A stretch of 48,283 nt of DNA, from assembly GCA_020061995.1 (NCBI GenBank), contig JAGUXE010000023.1, positions 1-48,283 on the forward strand, in the 5' to 3' direction. Every line of letters begins with the position of its first letter. Within the stretch, counting starts at the first letter, position 1. The notes below the pieces were generated by a model. That model worked only from the letters and a program-made list of their open reading frames with translations, was not told where the DNA came from and did not search any database. Shown piece by piece: positions 1-7,428 of the stretch. This DNA is from Ignavibacteriales bacterium (GTDB lineage: Bacteria > Bacteroidota > Ignavibacteria > Ignavibacteriales > Ignavibacteriaceae). The translations under genes and the position numbers were made by a program.

Positions 1-494
1 AAGGTTTTGAAATTGAAAAGAATATCGGCAGCGGATGGTCAAAGATCGGCTATATTGCAGGTAAAGGAACATCAACTGAACTTAACAAATATACATATAG
101 CGATGATCTAAGCAACATGGATGCTGCAGCTATTTCTTATCGTCTACGTCAAGTTGACTTAGATGGTACAGCTCATTATTCAAAAGTTGTTAATGTTGAC
201 TTTACACCAAGTCCAAAAGAATTCGCTTTAACTCAGAATTATCCAAATCCGTTCAATCCGACAACAACAATCAGCTTTACTGTTCCAAAACAAGATAGAG
301 TAAAAGTTGTTATCTATGATGCAATGGGAAGTATCGTTAATGAAATTATGAACGATGTAGTTCCTGCCGGTAAACATCAAATCACCTGGAATGGTGTTGA
401 TGGTAACGGTTCAAAAGTTGCAAGCGGTATTTACTTCTATAGATTAGAATCTTCAACCACTACTTTAACCAAGAAGATGGTCTTAATGAAGTAA
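1..494 (+). CDS. C-terminal part of a secreted protein with type IX sorting domain (5' end outside window)
   Basis: The reading frame is open from base 3 at the left edge, so this is the tail of a longer gene and the ATG at 117 is internal. The first ~65 residues form a module with the pattern GFEIEK...YRLRQVDLDG. The same kind of module precedes the sorting domain of the carboxypeptidase at 27377-29371. Next comes LTQNYPNPFNPTTTISF, the hallmark of T9SS type A C-terminal domains, and the protein ends in a lysine-rich strand (KKMVLMK). In the family this domain directs export across the outer membrane and is removed or anchored at the surface. The function of the missing N-terminal part cannot be told. 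A strong hairpin terminator follows at 542-576. Confidence 0.9.
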   Translation, partial: GFEIEKNIGSGWSKIGYIAGKGTSTELNKYTYSDDLSNMDAAAISYRLRQVDLDGTAHYSKVVNVDFTPSPKEFALTQNYPNPFNPTTTISFTVPKQDRVKVVIYDAMGSIVNEIMNDVVPAGKHQITWNGVDGNGSKVASGIYFYRLESSTTTLTKKMVLMK

Positions 495-541
495 TTTTTG
501 GTATTAGTCGAACAAAAGTAAATGTTCGCATTCAAAACTTG

Positions 542-576
542 AAAAGGGCGGTTGTTGCAATCGCCCTTTTTCTTTT
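542..576 (+). terminator. Rho-independent terminator after the T9SS protein gene
   Basis: An 8-bp perfect stem, AAAGGGCG (543-550) paired with CGCCCTTT (562-569), has an 11-nt loop and runs into a T-rich tract ending near 576. It lies 48 nt after the stop codon. Confidence 0.85.
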
Positions 577-682
577 TAAATATTTTTGAATTAAGAAAAA
601 CATCTTAATTTCAACCAGGGGAATTAATTAATATTTTTTATTCGGCGAAGCGAATTTCTTTACCGCAGGTCTTCTAAATATC

Positions 683-713
683 TTGTTCAACTTAACCCTT
701 TTTATTAGCTTTG
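683..713 (+). promoter_or_regulatory. Promoter of the ferritin gene, Bacteroidota type
   Basis: A TTG at 683-685 and TAGCTTTG at 706-713 are 20 nt apart, which fits the Bacteroidota -33 (TTG) and -7 (TAnnTTTG) elements. The predicted transcript start is near 719, giving a leader of about 30 nt with AGAGGA just before the ATG at 752. The sufB promoter (45088-45118) has the same spacing and a very similar -7 region. Confidence 0.6.
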
Positions 714-751
714 TTACCGAAATAACAATGTTTAAACCAAAGAGGAATTTT

Positions 752-1264
752 ATGATAAAAAGTAGTATTGAAAATGCTATCAATAATCAAATTAATGCTG
801 AATTATATTCATCATATTTATATTTATCGATGTCTGCCTATTTTGAAACAAAGAGTTTAACAGGATTTGCTAAATGGATGTCTATCCAGTCAAAAGAAGA
901 ATATGCACATGCGATGAAATTTTATGCTTATTTAATTCAAAAAGGTGGAAAAGTCAAGTTCTCCAAGATTGACGAACCGAAACAAGAATGGAAATCACTT
1001 CTTGATGTATTTGAAGATACTTATGCTCACGAGCAAAAAGTTTCTGCAAGTATTAATGAGATAGTTGATCTTGCTTTACAGGAAAAGGATCACGCGACAG
1101 TCAGTTTTTTAAACTGGTTCGTTACTGAACAAGTGGAAGAAGAAGCAACGGCTCAAAAACTTGTTGATGATCTTAAGTTAATTGGAGATAATAATTCAGG
1201 TTTATTTATGATGGATCGTGAGTTAGGACAAAGAGCTTCAGCACCTGCCGGTGAAGCTGAATAA
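752..1264 (+). CDS. ftnA: Bacterial non-heme ferritin
   Basis: Ferritin forms a 24-subunit cytoplasmic shell that oxidises Fe(II) and stores it as a ferric mineral. The ferroxidase ligands are all present at the numbering of E. coli FtnA: Glu17, Glu50, His53, Glu94, Gln127 and Glu130, with Tyr24. The 170-residue length is normal for FtnA. The frame can be extended upstream to a TTG at 683, but that codon lies inside the predicted promoter. The ATG at 752 has AGAGGA (741-746) in front and begins the conserved sequence, so it is the better start. The gene is monocistronic, with its own promoter and a terminator at 1274-1306. No Fur-like box was recognised. Confidence 0.95.
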   Translation: MIKSSIENAINNQINAELYSSYLYLSMSAYFETKSLTGFAKWMSIQSKEEYAHAMKFYAYLIQKGGKVKFSKIDEPKQEWKSLLDVFEDTYAHEQKVSASINEIVDLALQEKDHATVSFLNWFVTEQVEEEATAQKLVDDLKLIGDNNSGLFMMDRELGQRASAPAGEAE

Positions 1265-1273
1265 AATAATTTT

Positions 1274-1306
1274 ACCCTTCCATATTTAAGGAAGGGTTTT
1301 CTTTTT
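1274..1306 (+). terminator. Rho-independent terminator after ferritin
   Basis: ACCCTTCC (1274-1281) pairs perfectly with GGAAGGGT (1290-1297) across an 8-nt loop, followed by a T-rich run to about 1306. The next gene starts only 18 nt further on. Confidence 0.85.
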
Positions 1307-1323
1307 AATAATCAAAGTTGAAT

Positions 1324-2298
1324 ATGGCTGTTTTAGTTACAGGGGGAGCCGGTTATATCGGCTCTCACACTGTTAAATTACTTTTGCAAAATAATGTTGA
1401 GGTGATTGTTCTCGATAATCTTTCACGCGGACATATTGAGGCAATCCCGCCCGGAGTTCCGTTTGAAAAAGTGGATTTACTTAATTATCATGAGTTACTC
1501 AACGCTATAAAAAAGTATGAAATTGATTCGGTTATTCATTTTGCCGCATTTGCTTATGTTGGTGAATCGGTAGATAATCCCTCTGTTTATTATCAAAACA
1601 ATGTTGTGGGTACATTTAATTTATTAAATGTAATGAAGGATTTAAATATTAAAAATATTGTTTTTTCATCAACATGTTCGGTTTACGGAAATCCTGACCG
1701 GGTACCGATTTCAGAAAATGAATCAACAAAACCGATTAATCCGTATGCAGAAACAAAACTAATAATAGAACATATGTTAAGAGATTTCGAATTTGCTTAT
1801 GGATTTAAATATATCGCATTAAGATATTTTAATGCTGCCGGAGCAGATCCTGATGGAATAATTGGAGAAAGCCATGACCCTGAACCACATCTCATTCCTT
1901 TAATTCTTAGGACCACATTAGGCTTGAGACCTGCAATTTCTGTTTTCGGCTCTGATTATGAAACTCCGGATGGGACATGTATTCGTGATTATATTCATGT
2001 TAATGATCTCGCCAATGCTCATTATTTGGCTTTGAATTATTTAAAGAAAAATCAATCTTCCCAAATAATTAATCTTGGAACAGGTCACGGTAACTCAGTT
2101 TTAGAAGTTATCAAGAGAGCAGAAAAAGTGACAAGCAAAGAGATTAAAATTGAGTTCGCAAAAAGACGGGAAGGTGATCCGGCGGTTTTGGTAGCAGATA
2201 ATAAAAAAGCTAAGGAAATGATCGGATGGCAACCGATATTCACAATTGATGATGTTTTATCTCATGCCTGGAAATGGCATTGTAATCCGAAATATTAG
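1324..2298 (+). CDS. galE: UDP-glucose 4-epimerase
   Basis: GalE interconverts UDP-glucose and UDP-galactose with tightly bound NAD and supplies galactosyl units for polysaccharide or LPS. It is an extended short-chain dehydrogenase. The N-terminal GGAGYIG nucleotide-binding loop is at about residues 7-13, FSSTCSVYG contains the catalytic Ser, and the YxxxK pair is Tyr141/Lys145. RYFNAAGADPDG and GTCIRDYIHV are GalE signatures and separate it from the dTDP-glucose dehydratase RmlB. The length of 324 residues is typical. A TTG at 1318 is a possible alternative start two codons upstream. No promoter is obvious in the 18 nt after the ferritin terminator, so expression may come from readthrough or from a promoter overlapping that gene. 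Confidence 0.95.
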   Translation: MAVLVTGGAGYIGSHTVKLLLQNNVEVIVLDNLSRGHIEAIPPGVPFEKVDLLNYHELLNAIKKYEIDSVIHFAAFAYVGESVDNPSVYYQNNVVGTFNLLNVMKDLNIKNIVFSSTCSVYGNPDRVPISENESTKPINPYAETKLIIEHMLRDFEFAYGFKYIALRYFNAAGADPDGIIGESHDPEPHLIPLILRTTLGLRPAISVFGSDYETPDGTCIRDYIHVNDLANAHYLALNYLKKNQSSQIINLGTGHGNSVLEVIKRAEKVTSKEIKIEFAKRREGDPAVLVADNKKAKEMIGWQPIFTIDDVLSHAWKWHCNPKY

Positions 2299-2315
2299 AA
2301 AGGGAAAATAATTAT

Positions 2316-3185
2316 ATGAAGGGAATTATACTTGCTGGCGGAGCGGGATCTAGATTGTATCCAGTATCGCAAATTTACAGCAAACAACTGACACTCATTT
2401 ATGATAAGCCACTTATTTATTTTCCACTGTCGATACTAATGCTTGCAGGGATTAGTGAAATTCTAATAATTTCAAACGAAGAAACAATCCCGCATTATCA
2501 GAAACTTTTCCAAAACGGAAATCATTTGGGACTTTCAATTTCGTATGAAGTACAAAAGGCACCGAATGGTATTGCTGAATCATTTATTTTAGGTGAATCG
2601 TTTATTGGAAAAGATCCCGTCTCATTGATTTTGGGTGATAACATATTTTATGGTTATCTTGACTTCTTTTATAATGCAATCGAAAAGAATGAAGGGGCAA
2701 CAGTCTTTGGATATCGGGTTAACGATCCGGAGCGTTACGGTGTCGTTGAATTTGACAAAGAAGGAAAAGCAATTTCGATAGAAGAGAAACCGCAAAATCC
2801 GAAATCAAAATTTGCTGTTCCCGGTTTGTATGTTTACAATAATGAAGTTGTCGAAATTTCTAAAAACTTAAAACCGTCCCCAAGAGGTGAGTTGGAAATT
2901 ACTGATGTTAACACAACTTATTTAAACGAAGGTAAATTGCGTGTTGAGAAAATAGGACGCGGAGTTGCATGGCTTGATACCGGGACTCCCGAAGCGTTAT
3001 TGCAAGCATCAAATTTTTTTGGTGCAATAGAAGATCGGCAAGGATTAAAAGTAGCTTGTATTGAAGAAGTAGCTTATTATAAAAAGTTTATTACACTAGA
3101 AAATCTTGAAACAGTAACAGGAAAAATGCCTAATTGCATGTATCGTGACTATCTTCTTAAAGTTATAGCAGAAGCAAAGGAGTGA
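2316..3185 (+). CDS. rfbA: Glucose-1-phosphate thymidylyltransferase
   Basis: RfbA (RmlA) makes dTDP-glucose from dTTP and glucose 1-phosphate, the first step towards dTDP-rhamnose and other dTDP-deoxysugars. The nucleotide-binding motif is GGAGSRL at residues 8-14, a variant of the usual GGxGTRL. It is followed by SKQLTLIYDKPLIYFPLS, which matches the RmlA family pattern. ILGDNIFYG, the site following the uridylyl/thymidylyl fold, and EEKPQNPKS are also present. The 289-residue length is standard. It lies 17 nt after galE and three bases before rfbC, so the three genes are very likely co-transcribed. A purine-rich AAAGGGAAA precedes the ATG. Confidence 0.94.
   Translation: MKGIILAGGAGSRLYPVSQIYSKQLTLIYDKPLIYFPLSILMLAGISEILIISNEETIPHYQKLFQNGNHLGLSISYEVQKAPNGIAESFILGESFIGKDPVSLILGDNIFYGYLDFFYNAIEKNEGATVFGYRVNDPERYGVVEFDKEGKAISIEEKPQNPKSKFAVPGLYVYNNEVVEISKNLKPSPRGELEITDVNTTYLNEGKLRVEKIGRGVAWLDTGTPEALLQASNFFGAIEDRQGLKVACIEEVAYYKKFITLENLETVTGKMPNCMYRDYLLKVIAEAKE
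3177..3182 (+). promoter_or_regulatory. Ribosome binding site fixing a TTG start for rfbC
   Basis: AAGGAG sits at 3177-3182 inside the last codons of rfbA, six bases before the TTG at 3189. No ATG with comparable spacing exists in frame, so this site supports TTG initiation. Confidence 0.75.
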
Positions 3186-3188
3186 TAA

Positions 3189-3758
3189 TTGGATATTGTT
3201 GAAAAAAGAATTGATGAGATTATCGTTCTAAAACCAAAAGTCTTTGGCGATTCACGCGGATACTTTTATGAACAATATAGAGAAGATGTTCTCCATTCAC
3301 TTGGTATTAAAGAACCTTTTGTTCAGGACAATGTCTCGAAATCTGTAAAAAACACAATAAGAGGTTTACACTATCAGGTTGGTGACTTTACACAGGGGAA
3401 ACTTTGCCATGTTTTATTTGGTAAAGTTTTAGATGTGGCTGTGGATATAAGATTTGGTTCACCAACATTCGGTAAACACTACTCAATAGAATTATCTGAT
3501 GAAAACCATTTATTCTACTGGATTCCGCCCGGTTTTGCTCATGGATTCGCTGTCCTTTCTGATGTTGCTCTGTTTCATTATAAATGTACTTCGTACTACA
3601 ACAAGGATTCTGAAAGGTCTATTCTATATAACGATCCCGATCTTGCAATTGATTGGAAAACTGAAAATCCGGTTGTGTCTGATAAAGATTTATTAGGAAC
3701 TAAATTTTCTGAAATTGAAAAAGATTTCATTTATCCTCTCGAGAATAAGTATTTATAA
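3189..3758 (+). CDS. rfbC: dTDP-4-dehydrorhamnose 3,5-epimerase
   Basis: RfbC (RmlC) epimerises C3 and C5 of dTDP-4-keto-6-deoxyglucose, the third step of dTDP-rhamnose synthesis. It is a cupin. RGLHYQ carries the catalytic His61, and WIPPGFAHGF plus the HYKCTSYYN segment, with the acid Tyr near residue 130, are family signatures. The 189-residue length is usual. Translation starts at a TTG backed by a strong Shine-Dalgarno sequence. The partner genes rmlB (dehydratase) and rmlD (reductase) are not in the window, so the pathway must be completed elsewhere or the product diverted to another deoxysugar. Confidence 0.94.
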   Translation: MDIVEKRIDEIIVLKPKVFGDSRGYFYEQYREDVLHSLGIKEPFVQDNVSKSVKNTIRGLHYQVGDFTQGKLCHVLFGKVLDVAVDIRFGSPTFGKHYSIELSDENHLFYWIPPGFAHGFAVLSDVALFHYKCTSYYNKDSERSILYNDPDLAIDWKTENPVVSDKDLLGTKFSEIEKDFIYPLENKYL

Positions 3759-3783
3759 TTTATTTAAGAAGCAATAAGGTTAA

Positions 3784-5892
3784 ATGACATTTTTAAACCC
3801 CGCAATATTGTTCGGGCTATTGGCAGCCTCAATTCCCATTCTAATTCATCTTCTGAATTTACGTAAACTTAAGAAAATTGAGTTCAGTACTCTTATTTTC
3901 TTAAAAGAACTTCAAAAGAATAAAATTAGAAAGATCAAGATTAAACAATGGTTACTCCTTCTATTAAGAGTGCTTTTAATCCTTTTTATAGTTTTGGCAT
4001 TCGCTCGCCCCACACTAAAAGGAATTGCTATTGGAGGAACGGCTTCAACTGCAAAAACTACAGCTGTATTTATAATTGACGACACCTTCAGTATGGGTTT
4101 ACTTAATGCAAAAGGTTCGTTTTTAAATCAATCGAAAGAAATTATAACAACAATTCTAGATGAATTTCAAGAGGGAGATGAAGTTGCACTTGTGCGAGTT
4201 TCCGACCTGAGTAAAGAAGAAATAAAGTTATCAACCAACATTAGCGATCTAAAAAAACAAATTAAGGAAGTGGAAATTTCTTTTGTGAGCGGAGCACTAA
4301 ATAATGCATTTGTGAAATCTGCTCAAATGATAGGGCAATCGCTTAACTATAATAAAGAAGTTTATGTCTTTAGCGATTATCAAAAGAGCAGACTGGCAGA
4401 TGAAAAAGTATTCTCAGATATGAGTCAGTTTTATAATGAAAATGTGAAACTGTATCAATTTCGCTTTGGTAAAGAAAGTGTTTCCAACTTTTCAATCGAT
4501 GATTTTGTCATTAACACAAAAATCTTCGAGAAAAATAAATTGCTGAATGCTTCAGCGGTTGTACGTAATCATTCTGATGGCGATGTGAATAATTTAGTTA
4601 TCTCCCTCTTTATAAATGGAAGAAGGATGACACAAAAAAGTGTTTCGTTAAGTTCGGGCGAATCAAAAGAAGTTATTCTCGAAACAAATATAACTCAATC
4701 AGGTTATCAAGATTTATTCGTTGAAATTGATGATGATGAATTAATTAATGACAATAAGAGGTATGCAAATATATATGTCCCTGATGTTTTTAATGTTTTA
4801 ATTCTTTCGGCTGAAAAGTCAGATTCCCGATATATCGAATTGGCTTTGGAAGCAAGTAACTCTAATGATAATATAAAAATCGATAATAAAAATGTAACGC
4901 AATTAAACGGATTGGATTTATCAAAGTATTCATCAATATATATAACCGGATTCGATAAGATAACTCAATCAGATAATCTTAAAAACTATCTATTGCAGGG
5001 GGGTGGCATTGCTATCTTTCCGGGAAGTAAAAGTGATATTAAAGGATTAAACTCATTTTTAAATTCGGTTGAGATTCCACAATTTAAGTCATATGTTAAC
5101 TCAAAGAGTAATAATCAATCAATCAGCTTTCGTCAAATTGATTATGAGCATCCGTTATTTAGCGAATTATTTGCAAATAGGAATAATCAAAAAATCGAAT
5201 CACCTGAAATATATTCATATTACACTCACTCGACTCAAGGGAAAGGGAAGAATGTAATTGATTTATTTGATCAGTCGACTTTTCTCTCAGAGTATAAAAA
5301 TGGGGATGGCAAAATACTTCTCTATTCTATTGTTCCGGATATGACTTCTTCTACTTTTCCCATCAAAAGTATTTTTGTTCCATTAATGTTTAAATCACTA
5401 CTTTACCTCTCATCTCAACAAAGAGAGAATGTGAAATATGTAACTGGACAAAAAGTAGAATTACCGGTAAAAACATTTATCAGCAAAAGTGCTAAAGCAG
5501 TTTATCCTGATTTAACTGAAGAGTTTATGAATATAGACTCAGAATTTTATATAAACTATTTCCCTTTTCATAATACACGACAGGCGGGGAACCATAAGTT
5601 TTATGCAGGTGATAAATTAAGTGAGTCAGTTTCGATCAATGTGGATAATCGTGAGTCAAAAACCGAATATTTAACAGAGGATGAGATTCTTGAATATCTT
5701 AAACAAATAAATTTCAAAGGGGCGCAAACATTTGTTGATATAAATTCGGATGTTATTCAAGTTATTCAGCAAGCGCGTTATGGCTCTGAATTGTGGAAAT
5801 TATTTTTAGTTTTTGCCCTCATCATAGCAATAATTGAGATGTTAATCGCAAGAAACACTAGAAAAGATATTATAGAAGTCACAAATAAGTAA
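3784..5892 (+). CDS. BatA-like membrane protein with VWA-type region
   Basis: The first ~80 residues match the aerotolerance-regulator/BatA N-terminal domain: a short membrane segment, then IPILIHLLNLRKLKKIEFS, then a second membrane segment ending in LAFARP. A VWA-like region follows. Its metal site reads D99-D100-T101-F102-S103-M104, so Thr replaces the first Ser of the usual DxSxS. The middle and C-terminal parts (from LNVLILSAEKSD, through GGGIAIFPGS) resemble the glutamine-amidotransferase-like fold seen in long BatA-type proteins. A last membrane helix lies at about residues 671-690. In the family these proteins sit in the inner membrane with the VWA domain in the periplasm; their exact role is unclear. 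It starts 25 nt after rfbC and may be read through from it, although no MoxR-type ATPase or other Bat gene is near. Confidence 0.8.
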   Translation: MTFLNPAILFGLLAASIPILIHLLNLRKLKKIEFSTLIFLKELQKNKIRKIKIKQWLLLLLRVLLILFIVLAFARPTLKGIAIGGTASTAKTTAVFIIDDTFSMGLLNAKGSFLNQSKEIITTILDEFQEGDEVALVRVSDLSKEEIKLSTNISDLKKQIKEVEISFVSGALNNAFVKSAQMIGQSLNYNKEVYVFSDYQKSRLADEKVFSDMSQFYNENVKLYQFRFGKESVSNFSIDDFVINTKIFEKNKLLNASAVVRNHSDGDVNNLVISLFINGRRMTQKSVSLSSGESKEVILETNITQSGYQDLFVEIDDDELINDNKRYANIYVPDVFNVLILSAEKSDSRYIELALEASNSNDNIKIDNKNVTQLNGLDLSKYSSIYITGFDKITQSDNLKNYLLQGGGIAIFPGSKSDIKGLNSFLNSVEIPQFKSYVNSKSNNQSISFRQIDYEHPLFSELFANRNNQKIESPEIYSYYTHSTQGKGKNVIDLFDQSTFLSEYKNGDGKILLYSIVPDMTSSTFPIKSIFVPLMFKSLLYLSSQQRENVKYVTGQKVELPVKTFISKSAKAVYPDLTEEFMNIDSEFYINYFPFHNTRQAGNHKFYAGDKLSESVSINVDNRESKTEYLTEDEILEYLKQINFKGAQTFVDINSDVIQVIQQARYGSELWKLFLVFALIIAIIEMLIARNTRKDIIEVTNK

Positions 5893-5912
5893 TTCACTCA
5901 CCTTGCGCAGCA

Positions 5913-5981
5913 GTCATGCTGAATTCATTTCAGCATCTAAATATTCTGAGAAAACAGATTCTGAAACAAGTTCAGAATGAC
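5913..5981. repeat. Imperfect inverted repeat, REP-like
   Basis: Two 26-nt arms (5913-5938 and 5956-5981) are inverted copies that agree at most positions. Each starts with GTCAT(G/T)CTGAA, and the spacer is 17 nt. It fills the gap between the convergent ends of the BatA-like gene and hemW. It could act as a bidirectional transcription end, but there is no clean T-run, so a dispersed palindromic repeat is the better description. Confidence 0.7.
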
Positions 5982-6022
5982 ACATAGTGTTTTTTTCATA
6001 TCATATGCGTGAAGTGACTAAT

Positions 6023-7156
6023 TCAATTAAAACGTGAAAGAATTTCATCACAAACAGCGAACCCTTTTGGAGTAAGCTTAATAATATTATTGTTGTTCAT
6101 AATGAGTTGGTCAACTTCTAATTGATTCAACATTTCACGGTTTCTTATCAACCAATTATTACCGAATTTGTTAATAAATTCATCTACCAATAAACCGCGA
6201 CTTCGGAAAGCCAGAAGAAGATATTCTTCTTCTTTTTGAATATCAGATATAACTTCAGAATTTATAACCGCGTTTCCATTCTTCTGTATTGCATCAATAT
6301 ACATCTTGAGGCTGGACAGATTACTCCATCTCATGCCATTCATAAACGAATGTGCTGATGTCCCGAAACTGAGGTAGTCTTTATGATGCCAGTAAGCATT
6401 ATTGTGTACTGACTCAAATCCTTCATAACAAAAATTGGAAACTTCGTATTGTTTCATTCCTTTGTTTAAAATGTACTCAATCGTCATTTCGTATAAATCG
6501 GCATCGTGATCTTCGTCTTCAAGTTTTACTTTTCCGTCGAGCACCATTTTATTTAGGATTGTTCCTCTTTCCAGAATTAAGCTATAAGCGGAAATGTGTT
6601 TAATGGGAAGCGAGAATGCGGTATCCAAATTGTAAAGCCATTTCTCTTTGTTTTGTCCGGGCAGATTGAAAATAAGATCTATGCTAATATTATCGAAACC
6701 CGCATCCCTGGCGTTATAAACAGTCTCAATTGCTGTTTGGCTTGAATGAATTCGTGTGAGAAATTTTAATTCATCGTCATTAAAGGATTGAATGCCGATA
6801 CTTATTCGATTAACTCCGATTTCCTTAAATGAAAGAAATTTTTCTTTAGTAACAGTTCCGGGATTTGTTTCGATTGTTATTTCAGAGTTCACATCAATTT
6901 TAAATCTACTTTTGAGATGTGAAATTATCTCACTTAAATATTCGGGTTCCATGAGCGATGGAGTTCCGCCACCAAAGTATATTGTATTGAAGGTGTGAGA
7001 GTCGGAATATTGTTCGGAATAAAAATCTATCTCGTTTTTCAGCGCAGATAAATAAGTTTCAACATTATCAGAAGTAATGATAGAGTAGAAATCGCAATAG
7101 ATACATTTATGATCGCAAAAAGGAATATGAATATAAAGAGCCGATTTGTTAATCAT
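6023..7156 (-). CDS. hemW: Heme chaperone HemW (radical SAM)
   Basis: HemW binds heme and delivers it to membrane cytochromes; it was long annotated as an oxygen-independent coproporphyrinogen oxidase. The radical-SAM cluster motif is Cys14-x3-Cys18-x2-Cys21, inside IPFCDHKCIYCDF. YFGGGTPSL binds SAM, and HNNAYWHHKDY contains the HNxxYW signature that marks HemW. The N-terminal extension of true HemN is absent. The 377-residue length fits. It is the last gene of a minus-strand run, 27 nt after the small AbrB-like gene. No clear terminator is visible, only the inverted repeat beyond it. Confidence 0.92.
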   Translation of the reverse strand: MINKSALYIHIPFCDHKCIYCDFYSIITSDNVETYLSALKNEIDFYSEQYSDSHTFNTIYFGGGTPSLMEPEYLSEIISHLKSRFKIDVNSEITIETNPGTVTKEKFLSFKEIGVNRISIGIQSFNDDELKFLTRIHSSQTAIETVYNARDAGFDNISIDLIFNLPGQNKEKWLYNLDTAFSLPIKHISAYSLILERGTILNKMVLDGKVKLEDEDHDADLYEMTIEYILNKGMKQYEVSNFCYEGFESVHNNAYWHHKDYLSFGTSAHSFMNGMRWSNLSSLKMYIDAIQKNGNAVINSEVISDIQKEEEYLLLAFRSRGLLVDEFINKFGNNWLIRNREMLNQLEVDQLIMNNNNIIKLTPKGFAVCDEILSRFN

Positions 7157-7183
7157 AAATTTCTGTTTTAATTTCGGATGAAG

Positions 7184-7402
7184 TTAAAAGTCGTCGTAAA
7201 CGGGCTCATTATCTTTTAATGCATAATAATATTCTTGTGCACGTATTTCCGTCACACTCGAATTAATTTTTTTATCTTGTTCTTCATCTATTAAAAAAAG
7301 GAGTCTGATACTTTGATTTTTAGGTAATAGTTTAATTATTTCTTCGGGAATACAAATCTTCCCTTTATTATCAGTTTTGATCATGAATTCAAATGCTTTC
7401 AT
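7184..7402 (-). CDS. Small AbrB/antitoxin-like protein
   Basis: This is a 72-residue protein. Residues ~8-50 (IKTDNKGKICIPEEI followed by a hydrophobic strand RLLFLIDEE) resemble the SpoVT/AbrB-type swapped-hairpin DNA-binding fold. The C-terminal tail, ALKDNEPVYDDF, looks like the toxin-wrapping tail of PIN-associated antitoxins. No PIN-domain or other toxin gene lies beside it, because the neighbours are recN (27 nt upstream) and hemW (27 nt downstream). AAGGGGATTT lies just before the ATG. It may be an orphan antitoxin, a regulator, or only a fold resemblance. The reading frame and start are more certain than the function. Confidence 0.6.
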   Translation of the reverse strand: MKAFEFMIKTDNKGKICIPEEIIKLLPKNQSIRLLFLIDEEQDKKINSSVTEIRAQEYYYALKDNEPVYDDF

Positions 7403-7428
7403 AAGAAATCCCCTTTCTTGAAAGATTA

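Noticed and set aside
683..751. Extended N-terminus of ferritin from a TTG codon
   Set aside because: The TTG is part of the predicted promoter, and the ATG at 752 has a Shine-Dalgarno site and matches FtnA numbering.
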